Shown here one piece after another: positions 10,426 through 21,971 of a stretch of 64,000 bases of DNA. Numbering within the stretch: the stretch's first letter is position 1; every line of letters starts with the position of its first letter. Location of the stretch: NCBI GenBank assembly GCA_001970955.1, contig MPUH01000179.1:1-64000 (forward strand), read 5' to 3'. Source of the DNA: Stentor coeruleus. Lineage: Eukaryota; Ciliophora; Heterotrichea; Heterotrichida; Stentoridae. The notes beneath the pieces are model-generated. The model saw nothing but the letters and a program-made list of their open reading frames with translations, was not told where the DNA came from and ran no database searches. The translations under genes were made by a program, and so were the position numbers.

Positions 10426-11904
10426 CTAATAAATGCTGCAATTACTAGACACATTCTCACAACAGGCAATTTTTGAGCACCTTCCAAACCTATCATCTTT
10501 CTCAATAATAATACCAATCGGTGGTGGTCCGCTTTTTTTTTTCGGCGTACAAAAGTCTTCATTAATTTTTTTAAAATTTTCCTTATTACTCGGTGAAAAA
10601 CTCACAAGAATATTATCCTCTTTAAAAAACTCTGCAGATTCATTAATGACCTTTTTCCCACTTCTTAATAACAGTTCATCTAAAGGTTTTATCCCATTTT
10701 TAAGTTTTTCAGGACTTTTTTCCCCATTTCTATTAAACGGTGCTGAGTCTTCAAACTCAATAAGCACATCATCTTGATTTTCTAAATCACTTCTTCCATA
10801 ATCATCATTTTCTAAATCTTCAATAGATACTTCTGAATGATCAAGACTCACATCAAGAGAGTTTATTTTATTCATAATCTTCATCTGTGGTGATGGGCTA
10901 CGCTCTTTACTTTCACATCTATTAGTCATAGTTGTTGTTGGATGGAATTGATTATAGCTATCTTTTGTACTAAGTCTAATAACTTGTCCAGGTATAGCAT
11001 AGCTAAGATCAGGAATGCTAGGTGGCCAATAATTAAGAATATTCGGAGCCCTTCCCCCATATTTCTCTTCAATCATATATGGATTAGTTGTACTGAGGAG
11101 TTCTAATGAATTCGAGGAATTAGCGATTTTAATTTTCTCTATAGTCACATCATCTAAGAAAGGTTTTATACAAGACCAAAGCATCCATATGCTTTTAGGT
11201 GGATTAACTATATAATTCATTCCTAGTCTACATCTATAATTCATTTGTAATATTGTGAGGACTTGTTTTAAAGAGTTAACAGATAAATTTCCTAGGCCTT
11301 TTTTACCTAAGTCAATAAGAACGACCCAATTTTCAATTTGTCCTGGAAGAAGCATATGGTCTATAACATAATCTAATAAGAAAATCAGCATATCTGTATA
11401 TTCATCGATTGTATTCTGAATAAAAGTTACTGTTTTGAAGTCGATTTTTGAAAAATTCATGATGATTATAGGGCGAAACATTGAATCTCTACCTGCTATG
11501 TAGAATACTCCAGAGTTCTATTTGGGAATTACTAATAAATGCTTGATTTTCGGGTAAAGTTCTTCGTAGCCGTTTGGGATTTTTTCTTCACGCCATTTTA
11601 AATGAAGCTGTAGCGCCTTTGCTGCATTACGAGTTTTCCATCCAGTTCCGTAGCAAAAACGTAGAAGGTGGTTGCGAGACCAAGTGGCTGGGATTTTTAG
11701 TCCGTCGAGGTTTTGGTCTTTAATCTCACCTTCAAGACGGCTTAGTTTCTCGTTTTCGAAGTCTGATAAGACTTGAAATTCAAAAATATGTCTGATCGAT
11801 TTTTTCCCCGAACCAGAACATATGTAGTTGTTGTCTGGCCAGAATTTGTAGGCATCACGGGGTACTAGTATACAGCCTGGTACCGGGATCTTAAAGCTGG
11901 ACAT
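10426..11904 (-). CDS. Sec14-like CRAL-TRIO lipid-transfer protein with a long C-terminal tail
   Basis: Two exons, 11904-11533 and 11517-10426, joined across a 15-nt intron; 487 residues. The N-terminal part has the CRAL-TRIO-N helices (RFCYGTGWKTRNAAKAL, then LKWREEK). The lipid-binding domain follows, with GVFYIAGRDSMFRPIIIMNF created by splicing, then ENWVVLIDLGKKGLG and the ICE-like NPPKSIWMLWSCIKPFLDD. Sec14 proteins exchange phosphatidylinositol and another lipid between membranes. After about residue 290 comes a disordered acidic/serine tail with SP sites, ending in a Cys-rich CSKIACC...CSIY. The final CSIY is CaaX-like but weak. Convergent with the FYVE gene, both linked to phosphoinositides. 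Confidence 0.88.
11518..11532 (-). other. 15-nt intron (gtaattcccaaatag)
   Basis: Removes an in-frame TAG and joins KHLL to NSGVFYIAGRD, which restores the CRAL-TRIO start. Confidence 0.95.
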
Positions 11905-12821
11905 TTGTATTATTTAAATTTTTAAATATCGATAATGAAGATTTTGTATAGGAATTATTAAAAATTAGTAAAATATTCACAACAGGCAAGTTTCATTACA
12001 ATAAAAAAGTCTCAAAAGCTAAATTTTTCATTCTAATCCAAAATTTAGTCTTTGTGTATATACAAAATAAAATCAACTAATAATAAGAAAATGGTCATAT
12101 AAAAAGGTTTCCCATAATATAAGCAAAATTAAATAACTATACTTTTTTCAATATCCAGCCTGCCAAAACACAGAAAACATTTATAATCATCATAATCCTA
12201 CTTAATTACCTTAAAATCCTAATTTTCCTTAAAAGTCCTTAAAATTTGATTCCTTATACCAAACTTCTTATAAGTTTTTTAAATTTTTTAACCAGAAAAA
12301 TCAAAGCAATCACGTCTCTTATTAATGTTCTTAAGCCCTAAAATATAAATTCCTAATAAACTGGATTTGCCGCTGGTTTAATTTTTAAAACCAGGCTTTA
12401 AGTGATAAAGAAGTATTTGAATCTAGGCGGAAAATCAAAAGATCAATATAAAAAGAAGGATTACTATATAGCTTATAATTTAAATACTTATTTGGATATT
12501 AATTAGCAATTTACAGCTTGTGATAACGATTCCGCTTGGATTTAGCCCCTTTGTTTTTTTTCATAAAATACATATGAAAATACAATTTAATACATGTTAA
12601 GTGTACAAAATTATGGCAAAAATAGTTTAAAATCATATCTTCTACATAATTTATATGCAAGCTTGAAAAGGTTAGATTTTCAAACAAAAAAAATTTTTAT
12701 AATACTATATTATACTATACTATATATCACTTCTAGAAGCATTCTTGCCCGGGAAAATTTAACATTTAAACTAAAATATTATTGTATCTTTCAAATCTTG
12801 ATAGTTATAATATATATTAAA
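11905..12821. other. Intergenic region
   Basis: AT-rich, no recognised gene. Its right half can be read as an ATG-started extension (from 12594) of the next small gene, but that extension is low-complexity Ile/Tyr/Lys sequence like translated intergenic DNA. An alternating tatactatact run lies at about 12700-12735. Confidence 0.4.
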
Positions 12822-13046
12822 ATGAATGGCAGATTTACGACCCATAGATCCAAAATGCTTCCGGAGTTTGAATTTTTTCTTCAGGAAGTCAAGCAAGAAT
12901 TAGGTGCAAATCTCAAAAATCACAAAGAAAAATACAACTACGATTTTGAACTAGATATTCCAATGGAAAATTCCAAGTTAGTTTGGGACATTGAATCCCC
13001 TTATAACCATAGCTTTAAGAGGCTCGCATTAGATATTTCAAACTAA
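12822..13046 (+). CDS. Small protein of unknown function (74 aa)
   Basis: Read from the ATG at 12822: MNGRFTTHRSKMLPEF, then a short helix (FLQEVKQELGANLKNH) and a Trp-containing C-terminal part (LVWDIESPYNHSFKRL). Base use within it (balanced, with many A/C codons) looks coding, unlike the upstream DNA, so this start is preferred over the ATG at 12594, which would give 150 residues. No family recognised; no signal peptide or membrane segment in the short form. Confidence 0.5.
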   Translation: MNGRFTTHRSKMLPEFEFFLQEVKQELGANLKNHKEKYNYDFELDIPMENSKLVWDIESPYNHSFKRLALDISN

Positions 13047-15007
13047 TTAAATTTCTGCCATTAATAAATACATATACTATAGTACTTAACTGATTATATC
13101 CTGGCAAGATAAAAAATATTTTACTTAAATTAACTTGAAAACCCGAACAGTAACAGATCTCAAAGTTTTCTTAGGATAAAAATCCAAAAAATTGTATAAA
13201 AATACTTATTTTGCCTTTTTCGTCCCAAATGGTTTAACAATGAAAAATAACCTCAAATAAACTGATTTATAGCTCAAATTCCTAGTGCAAAGCCACACAT
13301 TTTATAATTTACCCATTTCTCGCATATTATATAAGCATATTTTTTTTTAACCCATTCTTTATGATGCCTACAACTACTTTGATATTGAAAAGAAGACTTG
13401 GTAGTGGGGAAATTATTAAATTATCTGTTTATGATTGTAGAAGTTTATATTAAAAATATAATCTTTTAAGAGAAAAAACTAGGCAGATATTGATAATTCG
13501 ATAATAAAACAAGATTTTTTATCAAATAAAATAAGATGGGTTATAAAGAAAATTTACATGGTTTAGTTTGTTTTCATCGTCTTATAAATAGTAGTTTTAT
13601 ATTTTATCTATTTCATTTTGTACTTAAAGATTTATATAATCATGGTATTCAAGATATATATTTTGTTGATATTGTTAGAATATGAGGATTGATTATACAC
13701 ATCATGTTTGTTGTAAGAGAATTTTGTTAATCATTGTAAAACTTACCCCACAAATATAAAATTTTCAAATTTCTTTAGTAAGAAATTTGGTGGGAAACTG
13801 AAGTTTTAAAACAATGATTGAAACATAAGCATTAATAATATAGGAGGAAGTCTATGAGGTTAGCATAAAGGTTAAACAATGATAATGTGATGCTCTACCT
13901 TTTGCTATCAAAATTATATGCCATTTATATAATAGAACTGAGGATAATAATTCGAAATATTTTTGATTATATTTTAAAGATTTGGGTAAATTTAATTAAG
14001 TGCATTTTGCTTAGGTTTACTTTTATGTTTTTTATGTTTTAGAAAATTAAAATTGTCATGAAAAAACTTTTTGTTTTGAATTTTTATAAAAGTTTAGCAT
14101 GATAATTAGGGTTTAAGCAAATTTCTTTCTATATTGCAAAAGGTAAAATAGTTATTTGAAAAAGTTGTAATAGGGTAATTGTTATTATATTCAAAAAGTT
14201 GTAATAGGGTAATTGTTATTATATTCCGTGGGATTATATTTTATATCAAAAAATTTCATCTTTACAATTACCTATATTTATTGATTTTTTCACCTTTTTC
14301 TATATAAACTCTTATTTTGGACTTGAAATTATATATCTATTGTTCCTATGCATAAAAAAAACCTTAAAATATTTCTTACACTTTTATGTCTATCTTATTA
14401 TACTCCAAAACAACTAAATCATATGTTTAATTGTTACTTCCTTCGAATCAATAGTCTTTTTTTTACCATATACAATCTTCTACCACTACAAAAAATCTAA
14501 AAATAAGACTTTTAACACAACATAGTTAGTGGTCTGCCATACTTTTAAACATGTTCTTGAATAAAGCTTACAAAATTATAGTTCAATGCTTTACAATTAT
14601 ATAGAAAAACCTAAACTATTTTTTCTTTCTTATAAATAAATATCAAAGACTTAAAACATTATCAAAAACCATCACATTTAACCTACTAAAAACACTATAA
14701 AATCCTATCTTCCTCAAATCTTCAAAATTATTATCATATACATATCTTCAATACAATTCCTACATCATCTCTTAAACTATTCTTTAAAACCAATTTTTTC
14801 TTATAAAATTTTCAACTCTGATCATTTTATAAAAAAATCATATACAAAATAACTACCCATACAAAACTATATATTTTCATAACATACAAACATTATACTT
14901 GCAAATATTATATAAAAAAATAAATCAATGATATTATCTCATATACTAAGCTACAAATACTATTGGCACAGACTTTCATATTTCTTTAAAGCTGTATAAT
15001 TATTACC
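13047..15007. other. Long gene-poor stretch
   Basis: About 2 kb, the longest stretch without a recognised gene. The left half is G/T-rich, the right half (from about 14350) A/C-rich, as expected between the 3' end of one plus gene and the 5' end of the next. A 34-bp tandem repeat lies at 14159-14226. No tRNA fold, long ORF or intron-joined ORF was found by eye. Confidence 0.45.
14159..14226. repeat. 34-bp exact tandem duplication
   Basis: Two adjacent copies (14159-14192 and 14193-14226) of a unit starting aaaaagttgtaatagggtaa. They are identical by eye, so recent. No coding capacity. Confidence 0.9.
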
Positions 15008-15928
15008 ATGACTGAAAAGCTTGATGGACTTTTACTGAATAATCGGAACCGGCTTAAAGATTTGTTCCTAAAACTAACCCCATCACGTGATGGATGTATC
15101 GCACTTCAAGAACTGACAAAATTTTTAAAAAATGTGAGGATATACCCGGTAGGAGTTATTTAGGACCTAATATCAGCACCAGATTTAAATAAATTACTAA
15201 AAAGATTGAACACTACATCTCAGATTTCTTATACAAAGTTTGAACTTATTATGAAACTCATTGCTGAACAAAGTTTTAACCCTATGGCTCCAACTTTGGA
15301 AAGAATCAAAATGTTCATAATCCACATAAGAAACTACGTCAAAATGCACTATCAAATCTCTCTATCAATAAACCCAACCAAAAAACTTCTCCTTGAAACC
15401 CAGGAAATACGACAAGACCACAAAAGTGCTTCTCCAACCAGGACAAAAAACAATTCATATAAAACTTTATCTCGTACAAACAGCATAAGTAAAGGTAAAA
15501 TAACAGAAATATTACACAACAACTGGATGGCTCCTACAAAAAAAGCTAGTCATAGAAAAGAATCTCCTGTTATCCCTCATGTCCAACTACTTTTAACACA
15601 GAAAATCAAAATGTCGTCTTTGAACTCAACACAAAATAACGGAATGATTTCTGATAGGAAAAAACATCAGCGATCAAGTTCATCAGCTGTAACAAGTACT
15701 AAAAATATAAGGAAAATGATAGTGAAGTCATTTGAGAATTTTAAAAACAAACATTTTAGCTTTGTTGATAAACCCTGCGATAGGGCCGCCCTTGTTAAGA
15801 AACATGATAAATATGTTTCTAAAATCAAAAAAACTATGTTTTCTGAGAATTTCATAAAATCTCTGATATTCAACGCATGGAAAGGCTTATGGGCAAAAAG
15901 ATTTAATGCAGAAAGTAATCTAAATTAG
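15008..15928 (+). CDS. Hypothetical protein, basic, with a weak EF-hand-like start
   Basis: Two exons, 15008-15148 and 15164-15928, joined across a 15-nt intron; 301 residues. The first exon encodes MTEKLDGLLLNNRNRLKDLF, with a loop-like TPSRDGCIALQEL that resembles a degenerate calcium-binding loop, and exon 2 continues with helices. Residues 130-230 are Ser/Thr/Lys-rich and probably disordered. The C-terminal 60 residues are Lys/Phe-rich and helical (KKTMFSENFIKSLIFNAWKGL). No family recognised. The ATG at 15008 is needed because the later Met would drop the intron-spanning helix. Confidence 0.7.
15149..15163 (+). other. 15-nt intron (gtaggagttatttag)
   Basis: Removes an in-frame TAG between VRIYP and DLISAP; same GTA, A10 and TAG pattern as the others. 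Confidence 0.9.
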
Positions 15929-16057
15929 CTTATATTTAAAACCTTTAATTTTCCTACAATTTCTTCATTACCTAAAATTTTTCTACACATAAACTTTTAT
16001 CTTATATCAAAAATCCCAAACCATAATAATTTTACACTAATTCATTTATTTAAAATC

Positions 16058-19000
16058 TCAAACCGAGTCACGTTTTTTCCCATTAACCGAACTGTGCATG
16101 GTTTCGATTTTATCATTAATAGAATTATCTATTCTCCTTCCTGCAACAAAAGGTGAGAATTTTTTCTGATAAACTAAGTCTCCATTGCTTGGATAGAAAA
16201 GTTCACAATATAAATACACAGCATAATAAGGAAATGTACAAACACCAACACATAAAAGTCCAGAAAGCCAAAAAGTTGGTATTGATAAAAAATCAGCAGT
16301 GTTTGAATAAACATAAGTATTTGGGATTTGATCATATACAAATATAAATATAGGACAATATAAAATAAAACCTAATCCCCATATTGTCATGTGTTGAATC
16401 CAACTCCAAGATTTCATTTTTATAATAAGAATGATACCGACTATAATTATAACTGAACTATACATACAAGTACTTAAATCCCACATTATTTCTACATAAC
16501 CTTTTTTGTGTAGGATACTTGTAAAGGAACGGGTGCAGATTAGATAAACGGCTAAGGAACAGAATATACCCCAACCAGAAAAAATCAAGTACTTTTTCAT
16601 AGTCAGAGGAAGGTGATCTTTGTTGGATTTATAAAGAGCTGGCCAGAAACGCTTTATTTCTGGGTTGGTTCTCGCGTTTATGTCTTGGTCCCAGAGACTG
16701 TAACAAACAATCCCAGCCGCTGTAATTACTGAGTTAAATAGAAGTAAGTACCAATCATCCCATATAGTTTGTCCACTATACCCTGAATGAAAAGCGAAAT
16801 ATCCTTGAATCAGTGTAAAAACCAAATTCTTAAAAAAGAAGTACAAAATAAAAAACCCAATCCTCCTAGAGTTCCATCGGCCATGAACAAAAATCAAAAA
16901 CCTTAAAAACCTAAATTCAGCAATAGCAAAATCACTACAATCTGCAGCCTGATGTCCTTCTTTCCCATATATTCCAACACCAACATGCGCCGATTGAATC
17001 ATCGAAGTATCATTCCCCCCATCTCCAATAGCTAAAGTTTTCGCTTTACTATCCATTTTCTTAACAAAATTCACAACTTTAGCCTTTTGTTTAGGTGTTG
17101 CCCTACAACATACAACCCCTTTAGCCCTTTTACATATACTATATAAAACTTTTCTATGAGATTCTATAGCAACAGCTAAAGCATCTCCTTCAATAATAAG
17201 TCCAATATCTTTACAGCTACTTTTAGCATTTATTAAATCTTTTTCTATAGATTCCAACCTTTCATTTATATTTGATGTATTTCTTACATAATATATATTC
17301 CAATCTCTATTCAACATATTACAAGTATATGCAATATTTTCTGCTGTTTCTAATTTATCACCTGTAATCATCCATACATGAATCCCTGCTTCATTGAATT
17401 CTTGTATAGCTTTAGGAACATGTTTTTGTAATCTATCTTCTACAGCTGTTATCCCTAAAAGCCAGATATCTTTTTCTATATCTTCAGCTAAAGCTTCTAG
17501 TTTTTCCTTTTGATCTTTGCTTGGGGTACATTTTGCATCATTGTATTTACTTATCCAGTCTTGACAATCATCGATAATTTTGAATGCTACATCTAAAGTT
17601 CTTAGACCTTGCATAGCAAAATCTTTTAAAGCTTCGGATATATCTGAAAAATATGAGTTATCGGTATTATTGTTAATTAGTTGTAATATTGCTTCATCTG
17701 CACCTTTCATATAAAGTCTAAAACTTCCATCATCAGGGTGTTTTATAAGTACAGACATCCTTTTTCTTTCTGAAGTGAAATCATTTATTGCCATGATTTC
17801 AAAGAATTTTTGCGTATCTTGGATTTTTATTGATATTCCTTTATGAGTTCTTTCTATGAATTCATATCCCATTTCTTTTGCTGCATTTATTAAAGCAACT
17901 TCATCTGGAGATGAACTTAGATATAAGTTGTCTGGATTTGCTTTATCTGTTACAACATCGTTACATAGAACTAATGCTAGTAAGAATTCATTTATATAGT
18001 CTTTTTGAGTTTTAAATGTTTGCCCACTGATTGTGAATTCGTATGATCGGGATGAATCGTAGCCTAAAGTAATCTCATGGATGATTTCGTTTATTGGTGA
18101 TAAGTCTTCTTGATGGGTGTTGATCATATTACGATGAGTGTCGATATGTTCGCTTTTTACATCTGAGATTATTTTGTTCATGGCAATTGAGTAGGTTGTC
18201 CCTGCAATATTGCATGCTTTAAATTCCATTACATTTGCTGTCAGTGTCCCAGTCTTATCACAAAAAATATAATCAACAGCACCAAGTTCTTCTATAATGC
18301 TTAAACTAATAACTTTTGCTGGTCTATCCTGTTCTTCACTATACATTTTCAAATCAAATTGAACAAAAAACGATTGAATAAACTTGACAAGCTCCAAACT
18401 GACAATCATAGAAATAGGGATTAAAGAGTTCAGCAGAAGGAAAAACGAGAAATAAGTCGTGCTGCCAATAACCCAAGGATTGTCATCAGGATTGTAAATA
18501 TAAACAGATTTACTGTTGTTTTTATCAAAAGATACTGATGAAATAGCTAAGAAAAGGCATAAACCAGTTTGAATAATTAATTGGAAAATGACGATTTTAT
18601 TGAGGATGTTTTCGAATTGCGATCTTTTGAAAGGGGTAGTTTTTTGGTTCATCATAATTTTTGTATCATGGCCGGTATATACAACTGCTCCTATTATAAA
18701 GTGTGTATTTTTTAAGTTACTTCCTCGTAATAAAAGCTGTTTTGAGTCAACCCAAAAAGAATTTTCAACCCATATATTACCATTGAATGTACTGAGTCCA
18801 TAGCAAGGTGGACATACAGTAATTTTTGTATCATATATAAAGGTTTTAGGTCGATCTTCTATGAACATGTCTATTGTTACTCCAAGCGCTTGCTTTGTTT
18901 TTAAATTCATCTCACCATCTAGATTAGATGTTTGGACCTTGCAATCTCCATTTAATTCAGAGCTTGTGAGAAGCAAAAGATCTGCTGGGAACTCTTCTTT

Positions 19001-19405
19001 GTCTTCAACTTTTACGATATCTCCTGGGTATAAATATCGCCATTGGCAACTTGTCCATCCATTATCCCATTTTAGGCAAGTACTGTAATTGACTTTCTTA
19101 TCATTTTTCCTTCGAGACTAAATATAAAATACATAATCTTCAATTGCTTCTTTAACCATAGCGACTGCGAGGACAAGTACAAGCGGCCCTATAGCAGTCA
19201 TTGGATGTATTGGTGAAAGTCCTGGAAGGCTTTGTAAAATCGCTGTACACAAAAAGTACAAGTTCGCAAGCCGGCAAAACTGGAAATAAATCGACTTGGG
19301 AATAAAACTGAAAAAAGAATATTTGGTTGTTTCCACATAGTTTGTTGGATGTTTGAATTCTTTGTTTTTCGATCGGTTTAATAAGTATACTTCGTAGGTA
19401 GCCAT
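16058..19405 (-). CDS. P4-type ATPase (phospholipid flippase)
   Basis: Two exons, 19405-19133 and 19117-16058, with a 15-nt intron; 1,110 residues, the usual P4 size. The start MATYEVYLLNRSKNKEFKHPTN precedes two membrane helices. The actuator domain has TSNLDGEMNLK (usually DGET; the catalytic Glu is kept, Thr is Met). The P4-specific PISM-type turn is SLIPISMIVSLELVKF. The phosphorylated Asp is D378 in DKTGTLT. The P-domain ends with GDGGNDTSMIQSAHVGVGI and EGHQAADCSDFAIAEF. Six helices follow. P4 enzymes, usually with a CDC50 subunit, move aminophospholipids to the cytosolic leaflet. No CDC50 gene is seen here. Complete and apparently functional. Confidence 0.96.
19118..19132 (-). other. 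15-nt intron (gtattttatatttag)
   Basis: Removes an in-frame TAG; joins KEAIEDY to SRRKNDKKVN, the normal continuation in P4-ATPases. Confidence 0.95.
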
Positions 19406-19856
19406 TATTTTATTTAGAACTAGGGCTAACTACTAAAAGGAAGTTATGCAGCAGAAATCGAAGTTTAAAACTTTGAAACAATAAACTTTAAAGTTTTTTA
19501 AGTTGTTTAGATGAATCAAATAACTTTTACTACGAACAAAATTTATGATTTTTTACAAAACATAATCATACTAATTCCTCATAATTTCAAAAATTACTAA
19601 CTCATTATATTCAAAAAGTATCAAAAGTGTTATACAAGTATTTTAAGCCAAGAATATCCATATAAATTCTAAAATTAAAAAAAAACTATAATTTCCTCTC
19701 TATAACCAAACTTTTCCCTTATTCATAAATATAAATACTTATATTTACCTCCAAGCAATAACTTTCTCCATACTTTCAATTAGTCATATATTCCCAAATA
19801 TTCACCACTTTTTATTTATTCCATTTAACCATAATAATCGACCCATATAATAACAA
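19406..19856. promoter_or_regulatory. Divergent intergenic region
   Basis: Between the flippase and PXMP4-like starts. The right part is A/C-rich and nearly free of G, typical of 5' flanks here. No specific element recognised. Confidence 0.4.
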
Positions 19857-20471
19857 ATGGAAAACCTTTGTCCACATCAGTCTTGTCTATGTTCATCAAT
19901 GAAAGGTCTAAGTCACGGTATTGCATATGGAGCTAAAGTGCGGTTTACTCATTCGCTTGTAATGGCAGCACTATTTTCTAATGACCCCCTCTGGTTGAAA
20001 CTGTATAAAATCCTCAAAAACACCCAAGAACACGCGTCAAAACTAGCGATTTTTGTGACGATTTTCAAATCTTTAGTATGTATTCTGACCAAACTTACAG
20101 GTCAGTCTTCATCTAGAAATCATGCAATCTCAGGACTTTTAACAGGTCTTATATGGTCAAAAGATACTTCTGTCAACACCCAGGTCACATTGTATTTGTT
20201 TTCTAGAAATCTTGTAGGAAATGCAAAACTTTTACATAAGAAAAAAATTATAAATTTCCCTGATTTCCTTGTTCAAAACAGTTTTTGTATACTCACGGTT
20301 TTGTGCTGGGGTATTGTCATGTACTTGTTTGAAACTCATCCTAAGGAATTGCAAAACTCACTAACTAGCTCGATGGACTTTTTGTATAAGGATTCAGATA
20401 AATGGAGAGGCTGGAGATATTGTATACCTTATTGTGATCATGTTTTAAAGGTGTTAGGTTATAATAAATAA
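19857..20471 (+). CDS. PXMP4/PMP24-like peroxisomal membrane protein
   Basis: 204 residues in one exon. Features of the PMP24 group of the Tim17/22/23 superfamily: Cys-rich start CPHQSCLCSSMKGLSHGIAYG followed by glycine-containing hydrophobic segments, the SSSRNHAISGLLTGLIW block (Gly-rich helix), and the end FETHPKELQNSLTSSMDFLY. About four weak membrane helices. Family members sit in the peroxisome membrane; their transport role is not settled. Length and motif order fit the family, so the assignment is fairly secure, although eukaryotic PMP24-like proteins are also found in other compartments. Confidence 0.8.
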   Translation: MENLCPHQSCLCSSMKGLSHGIAYGAKVRFTHSLVMAALFSNDPLWLKLYKILKNTQEHASKLAIFVTIFKSLVCILTKLTGQSSSRNHAISGLLTGLIWSKDTSVNTQVTLYLFSRNLVGNAKLLHKKKIINFPDFLVQNSFCILTVLCWGIVMYLFETHPKELQNSLTSSMDFLYKDSDKWRGWRYCIPYCDHVLKVLGYNK

Positions 20472-20980
20472 TTGATTTTTATATAAAGAAGTTGTTGAGG
20501 TTTAGGGTATTTTATTGGGATTAGGGTTGATATCTTCTACTCCAAGGTATTTTACCCCCACTAGAATACAAAGAAATTCAAAACAATATTTTGAATAAAC
20601 TTAAAAAAAAAACATGAAAAAAGCTAGTATCAGGCTTATAAGGAAAATAAAGTCCACAAAAGATTAGGAATTTTATCTGAAAAAGAAATGCTTAACACAT
20701 AATTTTTCCTGGTGAAAACTAATGGAGGATAAGAAATTCAAATAATCTAATGCAAAATATGTTGTAAATCCTTTATATAATAAGTAATATATATTTTTTG
20801 ATAGGTTTTGCAAGGTTCATTATCTTCTCATTATTTACCATAAAAATACCTTTATACACAAAACTACAAAATCATTATTATCATAAAATAAATAACACAT
20901 AAAGCTAATCCTATTCACACTTAACTAATTCCTCAACAAACCCTTCAGATTTTTCATAGAAAAATCCATTATCTTAATAT
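20472..20980. other. Intergenic region
   Basis: 3' flank G/T-rich, 5' flank of the next gene A/C-rich. Nothing else recognised. Confidence 0.4.
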
Positions 20981-21769
20981 ATGGAAAACGAAAAGCCAAA
21001 AAAAAAAGGCAACACAACCCCAGCTATAACTTGCTCAGTCTGTGAAACTATCCATTCCTCAATGAAAAGTGCAATTCTCTGTGTATCATGCGACAATCAT
21101 GCATGTAAGCATCATTCAAAAAATATTGGATCTTTGTTTTTTTGTGATACATGCATCAAAAATGAGATAAAATCCGAAGTACTTACCCAGCATTCTTTAG
21201 ATATAAAAAAACTTAAACAAGAACTTAAATCATACTCAGATCGTGAAGAAGCTATGATTAAAGAAATACATACTAAAACTAAAATTATATCAGATCTTGA
21301 AGAACAACTAAGTCTTAAACTTAAAGAAAACGATAAGATTATTGAGAATTTAAACAACCAAATAGCTTCAACAATAAGTAAAAAAGAATATGATGAAGAC
21401 CAATATATAATACTCCAAGATGAAAAAGGAGAATTAGAAGAAAACCTTTCTGAGATGTTTAAAAAACTCACAACAGGGAAAGTGAGTATAACTAAAGCTG
21501 AACGTGAAAAAAAAGTTTTTGATAAACATATAATTGACCTTGAAAATAAAGGAAAAGATTTGATTGATAGATGTAATGAAACGATACCATATAGGAGAAT
21601 TAGAAATACAGCTTGTATTAAGTGTCATGTGAAAATAAAAGCTAGTCTTAAAGATGATATTATTGCAGCATTGAGTACTTCGAAAAGTTCTTCGTTGATT
21701 GAGAGTGTTGTTAATTCACCAAGGGTTAAAGTTAGAGATAATACGCCTTGCATTTGCAGAGTAACTTAA
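20981..21769 (+). CDS. Zinc-finger coiled-coil protein
   Basis: 262 residues. N-terminal zinc-binding module with C18/C21, C34/C37, C42/H45 and C55/C58, a cross-brace spacing like FYVE or PHD fingers but without a basic HCRxC motif, so lipid binding is not implied. Residues 70-200 form a Glu/Lys-rich coiled coil. A second pair of CxxC (TACIKCHVK) sits near residue 210, and the protein ends CICRVT. Same build as the FYVE gene at 8594 (finger, then coiled coil), but no clear sequence identity. Function unknown; scaffold or tether is possible. Confidence 0.75.
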   Translation: MENEKPKKKGNTTPAITCSVCETIHSSMKSAILCVSCDNHACKHHSKNIGSLFFCDTCIKNEIKSEVLTQHSLDIKKLKQELKSYSDREEAMIKEIHTKTKIISDLEEQLSLKLKENDKIIENLNNQIASTISKKEYDEDQYIILQDEKGELEENLSEMFKKLTTGKVSITKAEREKKVFDKHIIDLENKGKDLIDRCNETIPYRRIRNTACIKCHVKIKASLKDDIIAALSTSKSSSLIESVVNSPRVKVRDNTPCICRVT

Positions 21770-21971
21770 TTAGATGTAATTTTATTATTGGGATGAGGAT
21801 TGTGGATAAATATTAGGTGTTAATGTATATATATTTTCCTTAAATTTAAACAATTTTTTGAGTATTTAGAGATAAATTGATAAGCAAAGAGAAAATTGTT
21901 AATTGGTTTGTATTGAAAATTAACAAATTATATATCTACTTTCAACTTTAATCATTAACTCAACCCTAAAC

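Noticed and set aside
12594-12821. N-terminal extension of the small gene from an ATG at 12594
   Set aside because: Low-complexity Ile/Tyr/Lys sequence of intergenic look; the internal ATG gives a compact product.
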